Part shown: positions 25,801 to 38,100 of the stretch, piece after piece
Layout: each line of letters opens with the position of its first letter
Position numbering within the stretch: position 1 is the stretch's first letter
Made by a program: the position numbers and the translations under genes
Origin: Phallusia mammillata
Lineage: Eukaryota; Chordata; Ascidiacea; Phlebobranchia; Ascidiidae
Direction: 5' to 3'
DNA length: 64,000 nucleotides
Assembly: GCA_003260075.1 (NCBI GenBank)
Contig: QLIY01000149.1
Span: 155,688 to 219,687 of the forward strand
Notes under the pieces: model-generated
Databases searched by the model: none
Told to the model about the DNA's origin: nothing
The model's input: the letters and a program-made list of their open reading frames with translations, nothing else

Positions 25801-26048
25801 ATGGAAAAGTTATGCCTTAAACCAAGCTGCACCTGCAACGTCAGACGCCCGCGAGCGTTAAGTTAAAATTACGCAAATAATCACGCAGTAAACTGCTGCT
25901 GTTGTTTGGTTGAAGGTAGCAAGTTTTGTTGGTGGAACACCGGGTCAAGTCTCATGGTGCGACGAGTCAAAGTCAATTCTTTTCACAGCTGAGACTCCAA
26001 TCAAGTCTTTAAAAAGGTGACTAGAGTGTCCCCATCACTGCTTCGCCT

Positions 26049-26689
26049 GCTGACTTTTTTAAGGTTTTAGGAGTAGCGAGTATGGTCACTTACATAAAGC
26101 ATTACATTTGCACACTGTATCTTTTCCGATTATCGAATCGTTTCGATAGCAAGTGTCAAATTATCCAAATAAAGATAATGAATAATTTTATTCTATCGGC
26201 ATTAATTTTCTTGGGATCTTGGAATGACGAAAATTCGCAAGGAAGCATATTGGTTAAGAGGGAAAATATATCAACAAATATACTTGGACACTTAACAGTA
26301 AGACTTGGCATACTCCAATGCATTTATTTAGAAACAAATTTGTATTAACATGGGACAAAACAAAACATTGCGAAACTGATATGCATAATTATTCAGGAAC
26401 AAGCCTACTAAGGTTTAGAGGACTAGCAGTTTTGAAGTAATTTTAGAAATCTCAAAGGAACTTTGCAACGCATGAATTTTATATTTTTGTGAATTTCACA
26501 GTAACTCTCTTAAACGAACATACAAAGCAAGGGAACATGAGGGTCACAAATCACAAGTTAATGAAATCGTTGCTCAAATGGCACCAAGTGAAATATTAGC
26601 TACAGGTATGAGCTCATAGCTAAGTGCTTCAAATATTGCCTTCAAAATACACAAGACTTAACCAAGTTGGTGACACAAACATGTGTAAA
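26049..26689. other. Intergenic / PRKCSH 3' UTR
   Basis: Between the composite transposon and the PRKCSH stop. No coding signal. The side next to 26690 should be PRKCSH 3' UTR. Confidence 0.4.
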
Positions 26690-29600
26690 TCATAATTCAT
26701 CTCTTGGTAAAGCATTTGGATCAACCTGTGTACAAGCACAAGGGGTGGCAAACTCATATTTGTATGCACATCTAGATGGTTCATCCACCGAGAGCAGTTT
26801 ATGTTCCATACCACAACGAATTACAACCTGCATGTAAGTGGAAATTAAAGGTCACAAACACCCTTACCATCACATACAAGCTGCAACAGTAAATGTGAAA
26901 AAAGGAATTTAAAACATTTAATGAGAAACACACCTCTGTTGATCTTGCTGGACCATTCCAACATGTTATTCCATTTTCATACATCATCTTTGCATAAATG
27001 TTTTCTGGTGGTCCAGACCAAGAACCCCATCGCCTTAAATTTAATCATTAACTTCGTTAAAACTGTAGTTGTTCCTTTTAATATCTCAAAACATATCATG
27101 CAAAAATACATAGTAGAAAACTAGAAGGCTAACACTACCTTACCCAAGCACAGTTTCTGATCCACCATTTTTCGGACTTTGTGTTGCTTTGTCATAAGGG
27201 CAAAGTTTGTATTTGTATCTGATACACAAAAATACAATGGTTAACTAACGTATTTTAATGAAACTTTAGCAAAAACTCACTCCATGGTCAATAGTTCAAA
27301 GCATTGAAACTGCAAAGCCTGGTAACCTTCATCAGGACCAAAGTCCAACTCCAGAGCTTTGTTCAAAGATCTGCATAAAATGTCAGTTAGAATTCTCCCA
27401 CAAACCTCATTTACCATTCTTTTTAAACAATTCATACTCCACTTCATTTTCCAAGTTTTTCTTTTTGGTTTGTGCTTCCTGAAACTTGGAACGTGCTTCA
27501 TTAGCCTGATTAACCAAATTCTGTGTAATTTCATCATATGGCTCTCCACTATTAGAAGTATCAGTCTCCTAAAAGTATGTTTAAAATGGTCAGGAAAGGC
27601 ACTCAACTTTGTTTGGAGTAACAGGATAAAAAGCCATGCATCATCCCATTTGTCTGTTACTACAATGGGGCAACCACATAGGATTGTTTAGGTCAGTGGT
27701 TCCCAACCTTTTTTGTTACATTCCTCCCTTTGCACATTTTCGAACTATTCATTCCTCCCCGTAAGACGAAAAACAAATACAACATAAAAAATGAAGTAAT
27801 TTGAAATAGACGTAATAATTAGGTATGTCCATTTTAGAATCCTTTACAACCGGATCCAAATTATAATGGACATTCCTAATGTATTTTCAAAAATGTTCTG
27901 TAACATTTCCAATGTAATTTTTTTACAGTTTTTATGAAATTCCCCCCTGAACTCATAAAATTCCTTCCCTAGGCAGGAATTCCTCCCCGGTTGGGAACCA
28001 CTCGTTTAGGTACATTGGCAAACTTAATTTGCCATTGTTGTGGAAAGAGAACAAGTGATTGTTAAAAAAACTTTATTATCAAACAAAAATAGAAAATGCC
28101 ACAATGAATTAAATGTCTTGTATGTAATAATTTAACTAGGCAATCTAGAAATTAACTTAGATGGGTCTATAATAATATTACAACATGTTTGCTGTAATTG
28201 ATTAAGCATCCCATAAACATAATAAGACCCTATTGGACCTCTTTGATTTATATCCCACTGCCTAAAGATACAAACACTTGTTATGTTTAGTTGTGTCAGT
28301 AAAAACAAGAAAAAGCGTAAACTTGTTAGAATAAAATAAAACTTTTCATTCTCACTGCTTCACCTTTCTTAGTACTGGTGGTTCACGATACTCTCCATCT
28401 TCATCATATTCATGCTCATCATCATACTCTTCATCACTATCCTCATCCTCCTCATCCTGATCCTGATCTTCTTCCTCAGGCTCCTCCAACAATTCTCTGT
28501 CTGCTTCCCTCTCCTGCTCTGATCCATCCTGAATCTGATCTTCCTGTAAATAAACTCATAACTGCCACAAAATTACAATATTTAGAAAAACAGTCCATTG
28601 TCTTCTTTGACGAAAAAGGATTCGTTTTATAAATCATGTTGGGTGTACAAGCAACAAATTGCAAACCAATTATGGTTTATTAGCCTACAATCATTGCAAA
28701 CAAATACCTGCTATTTTATACAAGGTGAAAAGTTAAGTGTGTCTGGTAAACTTACTAATGGCTTGAGACTTTTTTAAATGGGCTTCAGCACTGATTTCAC
28801 CCCCTACTTCTGGTACAATTTTAGATTTGCATGTTTTGTTTAGATTCTGTTTGGTTTAATTCAAATATTTAACAATTATTTGTAAATTGGTGTTTAATTC
28901 AAGCTAGTTAATTACACTTGTACTTACTGCAGGTGCTTCCTGTTCCTCCATGGGTGGTGGAATATTGGTTCTGAAAGTTTCATTTATTGCACCCCAAACA
29001 GTATCCATAAAAACTGCCATGTCAACACTGCCAGCTTGTAGGATTGTCTGTTTAAAATATGGAAAACATACGAAATCATCATTAAAAGAAAATAAACAAA
29101 TTCACTGCAAGTCCTTGATCTTGTTATGTGTTAGACCAGAAGTGGGACTATTTTTTAACAACCTCTCAAAAACAAAACAGAATAACTTTGAATATGTATT
29201 TTTTTATCACCCACCAAAGCTTCTTCCTCAGTAAATATTCCATCTGATGTGTCAGGGTCCAGTTCAGGATGAGACAGAAGCTCAGGAATGGTTAAACTGA
29301 AAAATTAAAAGAACACTTCTCACATTTTGTCAAACATTCAAATTCTTGTACATGTACAGTAAGTGAACAAAATATACTTGCAAAATAAGTAAAAATTAAA
29401 AAAACAAAACAATACCTGCCATCTTTATCCACATCCATCTCAGAAAATGCTTCCGCACCTTTTCTTAAATTTTCCTCATGTGCAATCTTTTGTTGTTTTT
29501 CTTCCGCAATGCGCTTGTGCTCATCAATTGCAGCAGTTTCTTGAATTTCAATCGCTTCTTTTTCAGTTTTTAAAGTATCTTCCAAAAGTTGGATTTGGGC

Positions 29601-30995
29601 TAACTCCTGCTGCAATTCCTTGACCTTTTCCTGTACAAAAAAGTACAACCCAACCTGAAAACCTAGGTAATTTTGTACAATTGTTTTAAAAAATTAGAAA
29701 AGTAGGTCCTTAATACATTAAACCATCATGGCACAATAAGTGTTTTCAAATTCTCCAAACAAAAATAATAACTTTCCACAAATTTCTTGAAATCTTAAAA
29801 TGCAATACCTGGCGCTCAAGTTTCTTAGCCTGTCCAGTTTTAGCATACTCCTGGCGTAAAGCAAAACCTTTACTTGATTCCTCCATTTTCTTTTTGTTTT
29901 CTTCAAGTGCAGCTCGTCTTAGCTCCATACAAGTATCTGTTAAGTGATGGAGGAGTTTATTTTGTGGCACAAAACTTTACCTTGTGGTATAACAATAATG
30001 TACTTACTGGCACAGGCTGTTGGAGTTTTCCATTCATCGGTGCCATCACAACAATCACATATTCCATCATTTACTCGGGAAGATGGAATGTTTTGCGGAC
30101 GATAACCTGATGTATACATTCTTTGTGTAAATTCCCAAATTTAACAACTCAAATCATCTATACAGCATGTCTTAAAGCAGGGGTGCCCAACCTTTTTTGA
30201 CTCGAGATCGACTTTTGAGGTAGTTTAACTCTCGAGATCGACTTTTGAGGTAGTTCAACTCTCGAGATCTACCATTCCAATACAAATTAGCAAAGACATG
30301 GCGAGTACCAGAACAAAGTAACAATTACTACTGCAACTATTACTTTTGTATTGTAACAAAGCGCCTATACTTATGAACTTATTAACATATCTTATGATTA
30401 ATTCACAAAATAAAGTCATCTATGTACAGCAACGCGTTACAAAGCAACTATTTTAAATAAGTTTCTGCAGCCCTCGCGATCGACTTGAAATTAGTCCGAG
30501 ATCGACCAGTCGATCGCGATCGACGGGTTGGGCACCCCTGTCTTAAAGCATTAAAATTACTTTAACACATTTCCCATAAAAGTAAAGTATATACCTGCAT
30601 TTGTGCAATGAAACGAACCATTGGGACAAGCAGATGTTCCAGGCTCATCTGAACCATCATTGCAGTCACAATAATCATCATTTACAAATTGAAACTGTAT
30701 AGTTTGGCTTCCATCAAAGCATGTGAATTCTTTTGCTGGGTCGTATAAAACTTTTTCTGCAAAAGAGTAAAACAAGGCATAACCACAAGCTTGTTTTTTA
30801 TCGTGGAATATAATTTAAATTCTAAACAGAAAAGTACTGTGGTTAAATATGTTTAACCCATGCTTTTATAATTTTTGTAAATCTCAACATACTGGTTAGA
30901 GACACTCCCCTTGGACGATCAACCTGGACCATTTGTGATGCATCGTATAAATCAATGTGCAATATAAAAGTGAGGAAAAGATATTTACAAATCAT
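26690..30995 (-). CDS. PRKCSH: Glucosidase II beta subunit (PRKCSH), complete except one faulty splice junction
   Basis: Thirteen exons in gene order: 30893-30995, 30595-30756, 30008-30106, 29809-29936, 29416-29630, 29215-29296, 28928-29047, 28364-28543, 27415-27568, 27281-27370, 27144-27218, 26934-27033, 26690-26827; about 548 residues. A signal peptide ([12 protein letters not shown]) is followed by DRPRGVSLT, then two LDL-receptor-A-like Cys modules ([23 protein letters not shown]), a Glu/Lys coiled coil, an EF-hand-like DVDKDGRSL, and an acidic stretch (exon 8). The C-terminal MRH lectin domain has [28 protein letters not shown] and [14 protein letters not shown]. The protein ends RDEL, an ER-retrieval signal. 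With the alpha subunit it trims glucose from N-glycans in the ER. The exon 9 to 10 junction is out of frame by one base: the donor reads AATGG-TAAATG where AATGG-GTAAATG would restore both the frame and the GT. Confidence 0.93.
27694..28003. mobile_element. 310-bp hAT-type MITE in PRKCSH intron 8
   Basis: Perfect 8-bp duplication GTTTAGGT (27686-27693 and 28004-28011). Ends CAGTGGTTCCCAACCTTTTT and GGTTGGGAACCACTC. Confidence 0.94.
30178..30540. mobile_element. 363-bp hAT-type MITE in PRKCSH intron 2
   Basis: Perfect 8-bp duplication TCTTAAAG (30170-30177 and 30541-30548). Ends CAGGGGTGCCCAACCTTTTT and GGGTTGGGCACCCCTG. Inner repeats of CTCGAGATCGACTTTTGAGG. Confidence 0.95.
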
Positions 30996-32248
30996 GACTG
31001 TTAAACAGGATTAAATTCAAGAATCCTATTTCCTAACAAAATGAGTAATAGATCAATTAATACCATGAAAATAATGAAAAAAAATATGTGCAAAAAGGCT
31101 TAGAGTTTAAACAAGTCACAAACTGCAAAAATTAAGTGTTTATCCTAATGTATTTGGAATTTAAAAAAAATATTTACCATTTTTTTGATTGAATCATTTC
31201 ATAAAAAATCATTTTTAGGGGTTTGCCAAAGGCATTTTAAAACTTAGTGAAATAAACTTTGTTAGGCCTGATTTAGATCACAGAGATTACCGAAGAATCT
31301 GTTTGCCTCTCTATCGCTTTGCATTATCTGTTTGGTTTTGATTTCGCATTCTTTAATTCGTTGAGGTAAAGTGTATGCGAGTAAAATTTGCACATTTGGT
31401 CCAAACCATAGTGTTCATAAAATACTGACTGCAAAAAAGTAACCTTAGCTCGGGCAACTTTGGTTCTTACTTGTTAATCACGCCGGTATATCTTAAATGT
31501 CTAAACCAAAGGTGGGCAACCTTTTTGTATGCGCGGGCCAAAAAGTAGTATTATATTGCGGAGGCGGGCCGCAACGATGGTCATGCAATAACATAGCAGT
31601 GTAAGCAAAGTCAAATACACAATGATTTTGTCTTCGCACGTAACAATGCCTATTCTTAGTAATAAACTAATAACTATAAAGTTTAACGTAATAACTCTTT
31701 GTTACAAAAATCGGATTTAACACATACATTCCGTCCGGCTGTTTGCTCGCGGGCCGTAGGTTGCCCACCCCTGGTCTATCAACTCCAAACCTGCGGTGGC
31801 CGGCGAAATCCAATTCTGACGTCACAACTCTTCTTCCGTTGTTTCGCCACACGATTCCCACGTGTACATTTTATTCAATGAAGCAGAACGTGTAAATGTA
31901 CGTTGAGCTTGTTTTTTATGTCACGTGCTACAATATTAAACAATCAGTCCTGTGGGTTTACGGCATTCAGATTAAACAACGTCTGTGATTAACATTTTTA
32001 TCTTTTACGAAAACTCAAGCAATTTTCGAACGCAACATTGCTTCAATCAAGTTTCACTCACATCCCAAGGCACATAGCAAACACGCGTGTCACCTCAGAT
32101 GACTTTGATGCACATGGCAGTCCGTTTACTAGGATAGTTCTTTCGTAAACCAAAGTTTTGTATGTAGACGTTAAAATAAGAATTGTTATCTTTAAAATAG
32201 GACAAGTAGGCTGAGTTTGTTTGTTTTGTTGTTTGCAATTAGGCTATC
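30996..32248. other. Shared upstream region of PRKCSH and the RING gene
   Basis: Divergent genes with 1.25 kb between start codons. It contains the MITE at 31507-31773. A splice acceptor (TTTAACAG) just before the PRKCSH ATG points to a noncoding upstream exon or trans-splice site. No other gene was recognised. Confidence 0.5.
31507..31773. mobile_element. 267-bp hAT-type MITE
   Basis: Ends CAAAGGTGGGCAACCTTTTT and AGGTTGCCCACCCCTG are inverted repeats. Flanks GTCTAAAC / GTCTATCA match in five of eight bases. Confidence 0.8.
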
Positions 32249-33777
32249 ATGGCATCCGGAAGTGTCCTGCAAAGTAAACTTCGAGAAGATCTACTTACTT
32301 GTCCAATCTGCTGCTCGCAATACGTAGAGCCTAAAGTGTTAAAATGCCAACATTCATTTTGCTGCCGCTGTCTGAAAGGTAAAGTATAAAGATAATCATA
32401 GCATAGGCCTAGTCTTGTATTTAATCCGCTTTAATCTCGTTTTGCAGGGTGTTTAAAAGCGGGTGCAATGGGAAAGCGTTCAGTGAAATGTGCTGTGTGT
32501 CGTAAATCCACCACATTAACAAAGAAAGGTGTAAACGACATTCCCAGCAACTATGTTATTCTTGGATTGATGCAAATGTTGAAGGACCATAAAGTAGGTA
32601 AAACTTTCGATGTTGTTCATGTAAATTAGGTAGGCAACACATTTCACAACGACGTAAAATTTATAAAATAACCTTTTACAGTTACACAGTCCATGACTTG
32701 CAAGATGCGCCCGCATTTAGCCAAAAGTCAGAAAACAAAGATGCTGCTGTCAAATAATAGGCTAGGCTATGATAGGACTAAAATGATTTTTTTCGCCTTT
32801 TGAAAGTTGCATATTAATGCTTCTGAGAATGGTATAAACACGAGTCAAGTGAAGTTTGTGATTCAATTATTGCCTTTAAATTGATTGTTCCGATTTTGTA
32901 ATAACAGGATGCACCTGCGAAGAGTAGGCCTACTAAAAGTGAAAAACCTGTTAAAACCCAACAAAAAGCCAGCAAACCTGCCACTGCTGGTTTATCAAAA
33001 GTGGTACAGAAGGCTGTGAAAGCTGGAAAGGCAAAGGATAGAAACGACAATAAACGGATGACAAAGCGAAAAGTTGAGTCGGACAGTGAAGATGATGATA
33101 CTGAATCTGCAGAATCCGACAGTGAAACGAGTGTAAGCTAATGATAATTTAAATTATATAATCAAAGATCAGAGTGGTTGGGATTTTTGCCTTGTACAGG
33201 AAAGTTCAAGTCTAGACGAATTTACACCTGCTGACGACACAAGCACAGCTGAATCGGACATGACGTCATCTCTGAGTGATTCAGATGACGATGAGGACTC
33301 TTCAGATGACGAGGCTGATGACGACGCTGTACCCGATACGCCAACCATGAAAAGCTCACAAGGAATTAAAAAAGGGATGAAGGTAAAATCATAGCAGAAA
33401 GTATTTTAGAAGCCACAAAAGCAAAATACGCCAACGTCTCTTTCTAGATTTGTGTTTTCAACAAAAAAGGAAAACCTTTTCAAGGTACGGTTCGGGTACT
33501 TGAAAGAGTTAAACACAAGACGCCAGGTCAAGCAAGGGTTTATGCAGGGATCGAGCTGGTATGAAACAAAAGCGTGAAAGATATTGAAGCCGAGCTATTA
33601 CCCGATGTATTTTAGGAAAAGGAGAATTCAAGGCTCAACACTCCAGACTTGGATGACATGGAAGACACCTACCTCTACAATTGGCTGATGGATTACGACT
33701 TTCCATGTGCTGTGGTGCGGGTCGACCAATGCTGCCCATCGAAACTTCTGTCGGATCTTCTTCCTGTACGAAAATAA
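32249..33777 (+). CDS. RING-finger protein with acidic linker and CAP-Gly-like C-terminal segment
   Basis: Six exons: 32249-32378, 32448-32593, 32908-33132, 33200-33382, 33448-33558, 33616-33777; phases agree; 318 residues. The N-terminal C3HC4 RING reads CPICCSQYVEPKVLKCQHSF, then CCRC and CAVC, so an E3 ubiquitin ligase role is likely. The next ~100 residues are Lys/Ala-rich (nuclear-signal-like), then strongly acidic Ser/Asp/Glu-rich with casein-kinase-2-like sites. The last ~90 residues contain GKPFQGTVRVLERV and QARVYAGIELE. These resemble the core of a CAP-Gly domain (GTVRxxG ... GVELE), but the GKNDG signature is absent, so that call is tentative. A polypyrimidine tract and acceptor at 33850-33867 allow a longer alternative last exon (frame open to 34103). 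I do not recognise a one-to-one vertebrate ortholog. Confidence 0.8.
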
Positions 33778-35129
33778 ATTTCAAACTTCACCCGGACTGC
33801 AAACCTAATTCAATGTTTCATTTTTTTCTTTTCTGTTTTTTTTTTCAATAATAAAATCCACCGCAGCAAGAACTTTGTACCGTTAACTACAGCATTCGTT
33901 TTATGCAGCAATCCTATTTTAGAAAAATTCATTGCCTTGATGTCAAGAAAAATCTTTACTCCTTGTTATATCTAAAACGCTTTGTAGGAATAACACCTAG
34001 ACGTTGGCAATTTCTTGTACACGTGTTTTCACTTTTCAATAACTCTCAACCTGTGCGGATAAAAAGCTTTCACATTGCAAATACAAAACTAATTTATCCA
34101 TAAAATTAAATTTCAGGGGATTCTCCAAGATTACATACTTGTAAGCAATTTAAACTCACAATGCCATTCTCAGCATAGTTTCGTGCGAAGTCAAGACGAC
34201 AACCAGATGCTATGTAACGATGTTGTATTGGCGAACAACTTATTGTGTTAAAAAGTGACCACAATGTCACTCGCAACAATCTGATGCAGAGTGCGTGAAA
34301 CACAGCAAGCGCACATTAATATTTTCACAAACATCTAAACGACAACAATAGTAAACAGCATATAGCAACACCAATTGCACTGTATAAGCACTGGACTTTA
34401 AAGGTATAAAAGGACGTAAATCATTGGGACTAAAAAGTTCAAAAGGAAAGGTCTAATGGCGTGTTTTGAACATACTTCGAAGGAAGTTGAGTACTAAAAC
34501 ATAAAAACATGTTATGTGTGCGCTGTCAAGTAAGATTGCAAAGAAAGTGAAAAAAATAATAATCTACTATCCGCATTATTATGATTTTATCAGGGCTGGG
34601 CTACTTTCAGCAACCGATCTTGACAAAACGCCCCCTAGACATGGATTTAGTTTTTATGTAGATGGCTCATTGTGTAAAAAATATTACAACCTTCACATTC
34701 CACACCTGAAAACCCCCATAAAACCCTGACTAGAGGGAATCGGCCGTATGACATTTAATTTCTTGACAGAAATTACTATTTTGCAACATCCTGAATCATT
34801 TCTTAGGGCAGAGGTCATCATTATTTTTTTCCTGATTACCTGTAGGCAGAAAATGAAGATAAGCTTTACACCCAGGTTTTTGATAGCTGAATTACAAAAA
34901 ATTATCCCGAAAGCAACCTGTGAATCTGTGAATTTAACCTGTGAATGGGAATAGATTCATCCACTGATGAAAGCCTCTGCCCTTGACAGTATGCAACGAT
35001 ATTTGTTAGTACGCGTCCCTACTTAAGCAAAACCTAAAATGTAGACAAGGAAATCACACTTGAAACACAAGACCCTGATTTGGTTTGTCAGGGAAGTAAT
35101 GCAATAAATTATGTTGACTGATCTGACAA
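33778..35129. other. Convergent 3' region, no gene supported
   Basis: Lies between the RING gene stop and the OSBPL9 stop. It may include an alternative last exon of the RING gene (33867-34103). Otherwise AT-rich with no recognised coding or repeat structure. Confidence 0.45.
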
Positions 35130-38100
35130 TTATGCGTTTCTGTCAGTCAACGATGTGTTGTAAATCCAGTTCTGGCAGTCGTCTTCGTGAAACAACTACA
35201 AACAAAAAAATCAACACAGTTGTAAAACGAAATTTAAATTGATGTTTCAATAACAAGCAAAACTTTCACTGTTGTCGTATAGATTGTATAGCCAGTATCA
35301 CCTGGCTAAAATACACACAAAATTGTGTAATAAATAAGGCTGTGTACAAAACGAAAGATAAGATTGCTACTTGGTTCTTTGTTTTTGACAATCCGGTCCA
35401 TGTAATATGCGTGGTTGCTGGTGTTTTTAAATAACTAAAACCGGATGTTAAACTGGCAATTAATTTATATATACCAGTCTGTTGTACTGTATACGTTCAT
35501 TTAATTCGATTTTACATTAAGCTGCTCTTAATAACAAACTTGATTCAATTTGAGATGTTCAACAATTAAGCTAAAATGTACAAAATATTTTCTATGGTAA
35601 ACCGCGAATTAAGATAGATTTAAACCATAAAAATCTAACCCCCTTTCCTAAACTGTAAAGTCGAATACAAACTCGAATTGGACAAAATTTATTTCACCCT
35701 GCTTAAGTTGTTACCTAAAAAAAGTCGAATCCATTTCGGTTTAAAAATTGACAAACATACGACTGACCAGTTTTATCTCAATTGTTAGTCGAACAATTAC
35801 TTGATTTGTTTTTAACAATTCACATATCTTTCATTAGATTTTTTTATCATATTACCTTGGGTTTGTAGACAGTGCCAGTTTCCAACCGGTTTTTCGCATC
35901 TTGACGTTGACGATCTTCGAGAAACCGCTTCGCGTCTGTTGCCTCGTCAATGTTGTTGGTTTCAAGACTGACTGTTACCTTGCGCCATAACCGTCGCGAC
36001 TCAGTTGGTTCTGTAAAGCAATATCAAGCCGTGCACATAGTTCAAACGTAAATTTTAAACATCAAAACTATACGGACGTTTAATAGTGTATATCGGCAGG
36101 TAAAATTATTACACAAAAGTGCAAGCAAGGTAAATGACAGCAAACAAAAAACAAACAATACACTAAAATTTACCTTGTCTCTCCAATGTTCGAACGTACT
36201 TCCGACTTTTCATTTTCTTTTTTGCGTCAAAGAAGCATTCACTTCGCTAATCAAAGCACAATGTGTTAGAGGTGGACACAATACGCATAGCTCTGTACAT
36301 GTGTGTTGCATTCTTTAAACACTTACCCCTGTAGAGTAGTTTGCCCACATTTGCCCATTCCATTCTCCATCAATTGTACAAAACGGCTTTTTCGCATTTG
36401 GGGCACTATAAAAACGAGGTTAGGCAAATAATAAGAAACGTTTTGAATTCAACTAATAACTTAATGAGTTGGCTAACATTTAAACTGAAAGACCAAGTAT
36501 GTCTTTCAAATAGGTATTATTTGTGGAACGAAAATCAGTGCAAGTAATCATATGCATACATTGATCAAAAACTGTGTTATGTGCTAAATTTTTGTGTGTC
36601 AGCAGTACAACTTAAAACGTTTAAATAGGTTATCAAAACAAACTTTGTGAGTTGCCGGATCTACAGATGTCAAACGTAATTGACAAACAAGTTTTAATGA
36701 AAGGAGACTTACAAAACTTCCGATGTGACCCGATGAACTTTTCCTCCATAGAACGGTTTGGTGTGAAACTTAACGAATGCATTGTATCCAGTTTTTTCAC
36801 ATGTTACAGTACAATCTCCACCCAATTCCACCCACGGTATAGTGAGAATCGACCGACCATAACCGTTGGGAAAGTTAACTATGTATTCCTCGTCATGCTC
36901 CAACAACCTTAAGCACCCTGTAAATAGTAACCAATCCTGTTTTAAGGCAAAAGACAACTCAACCAGATAAAAACAAAACATGAAATGAAGCTGACTGGCA
37001 AGTTATTATGTTGTACAATGTTAAAGCAGCAGTTATTATCCTTTTTTGGCCAAAAATCACAATAAATAAAAATATGTGTTACATTTTAGATTTAAAAAAA
37101 ACACAAGTGACAGGGAATGTATTCTATTAAAGTTGTTGCATTATTGCATCGGGGGGGGGGATAAAGGAGCAGTTATTATCCTTTTTTGGCCAAAAATCAC
37201 AATAAATAAAATATGTGTTACATTTTAGATTTAAAAAAAAAAAACAAGTGACAGGGAATGTATTCTATTAAAGTTGTTGCATTATTGCATCATAATGTTT
37301 TTTGATTTGCATGAAATGGAAGGTTAAAAATCTAGCATGACATGTTTTTGCCACATCATAGGTCAATGCCCTGTTGCTGTATCGAAAAATTATTGCTAGT
37401 TGACAAGGATTTCCTGTTCAACTGGGGTTTAGGGTGCATTTTAAGGGACAAAAAGATGCAAGCCTTCAACAGACAACAATTTCCGCCCCATAAGTCAATT
37501 ATAAAAAGACTAAAACATAATAAAGACAAACAATAAAAATACACCAAATGGTGTATGTAGGACAATTGGGTGGCCGATTTGGTCTATCTGTCCAATTTTC
37601 CTACTTTATTTGGGGGGGGGGGGGGGGGACACCAAATGGTGTATGTAGGGCGGCCGATTTGGTCTATCCGTCCAATTTTCCTACTTTATTTTACCTTGAC
37701 CAATGTTGTGGACACCAATAGACAGACCAAGAAACTTTGATTTGGTCCATATGTGTCCATTAAATTGAACTTTCTTGTCTTTGTGTTCTGCATAAAATGC
37801 TGATATTGGGGGATGATGTGAAACCTGTTCGGCTACGAATGCGACTTGATCTGATGATGCCCATGGAACAGGACCTTGTTCAACCTGAATAATAAGAAAT
37901 GTTTTACCTAATAACCTGCTTTCTAAGCCCATTTACACCATTAAAACATAATATTACAAACAAGTTAAAATGCCACAGTCTGACAACGGTATGACAACTT
38001 GAAATAACATTGGTTTTGCAATACGTATATGTTGACAACAACCTCATGCCATGTAGTAGCCAAGCTGAATGACTGTTTAATGACCTTTTGACCCTAATTT

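Larger units (their letters stand above)
21972..26040. mobile_element. 4.07-kb composite hAT-type element with nested insertions
   Basis: The outer boundaries are defined by a perfect 8-bp duplication CTTCGCCT at 21964-21971 and 26041-26048. Left end CAGGGTTGGACTTGGATACC, right end TGTCCCCATCACTG. Just inside, GAGTCTCAAGTCAAGTCATT-type repeats occur at both sides (around 22000, 23880, 25960). Nested within are 22070-23859, 23944-24112, a G52 run, a tandem hairpin pair and a truncated MITE from about 25539. No complete transposase frame is visible. Confidence 0.85.

Noticed and set aside
28140..28262. Minus-strand frame after a good acceptor within PRKCSH intron 8
   Set aside because: Exon 8 to exon 9 joins in frame without it and it matches nothing in PRKCSH; at most a rare alternative end.
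28745..28800. Possible extra PRKCSH exon between exons 7 and 8 (donor at 28745)
   Set aside because: No acceptor gives phase 0 without a stop, while exons 7 and 8 join directly in phase.
33903..34103. Separate 66-codon gene after the RING gene
   Set aside because: More likely an alternative last exon of the RING gene or UTR; no evidence for an independent gene.
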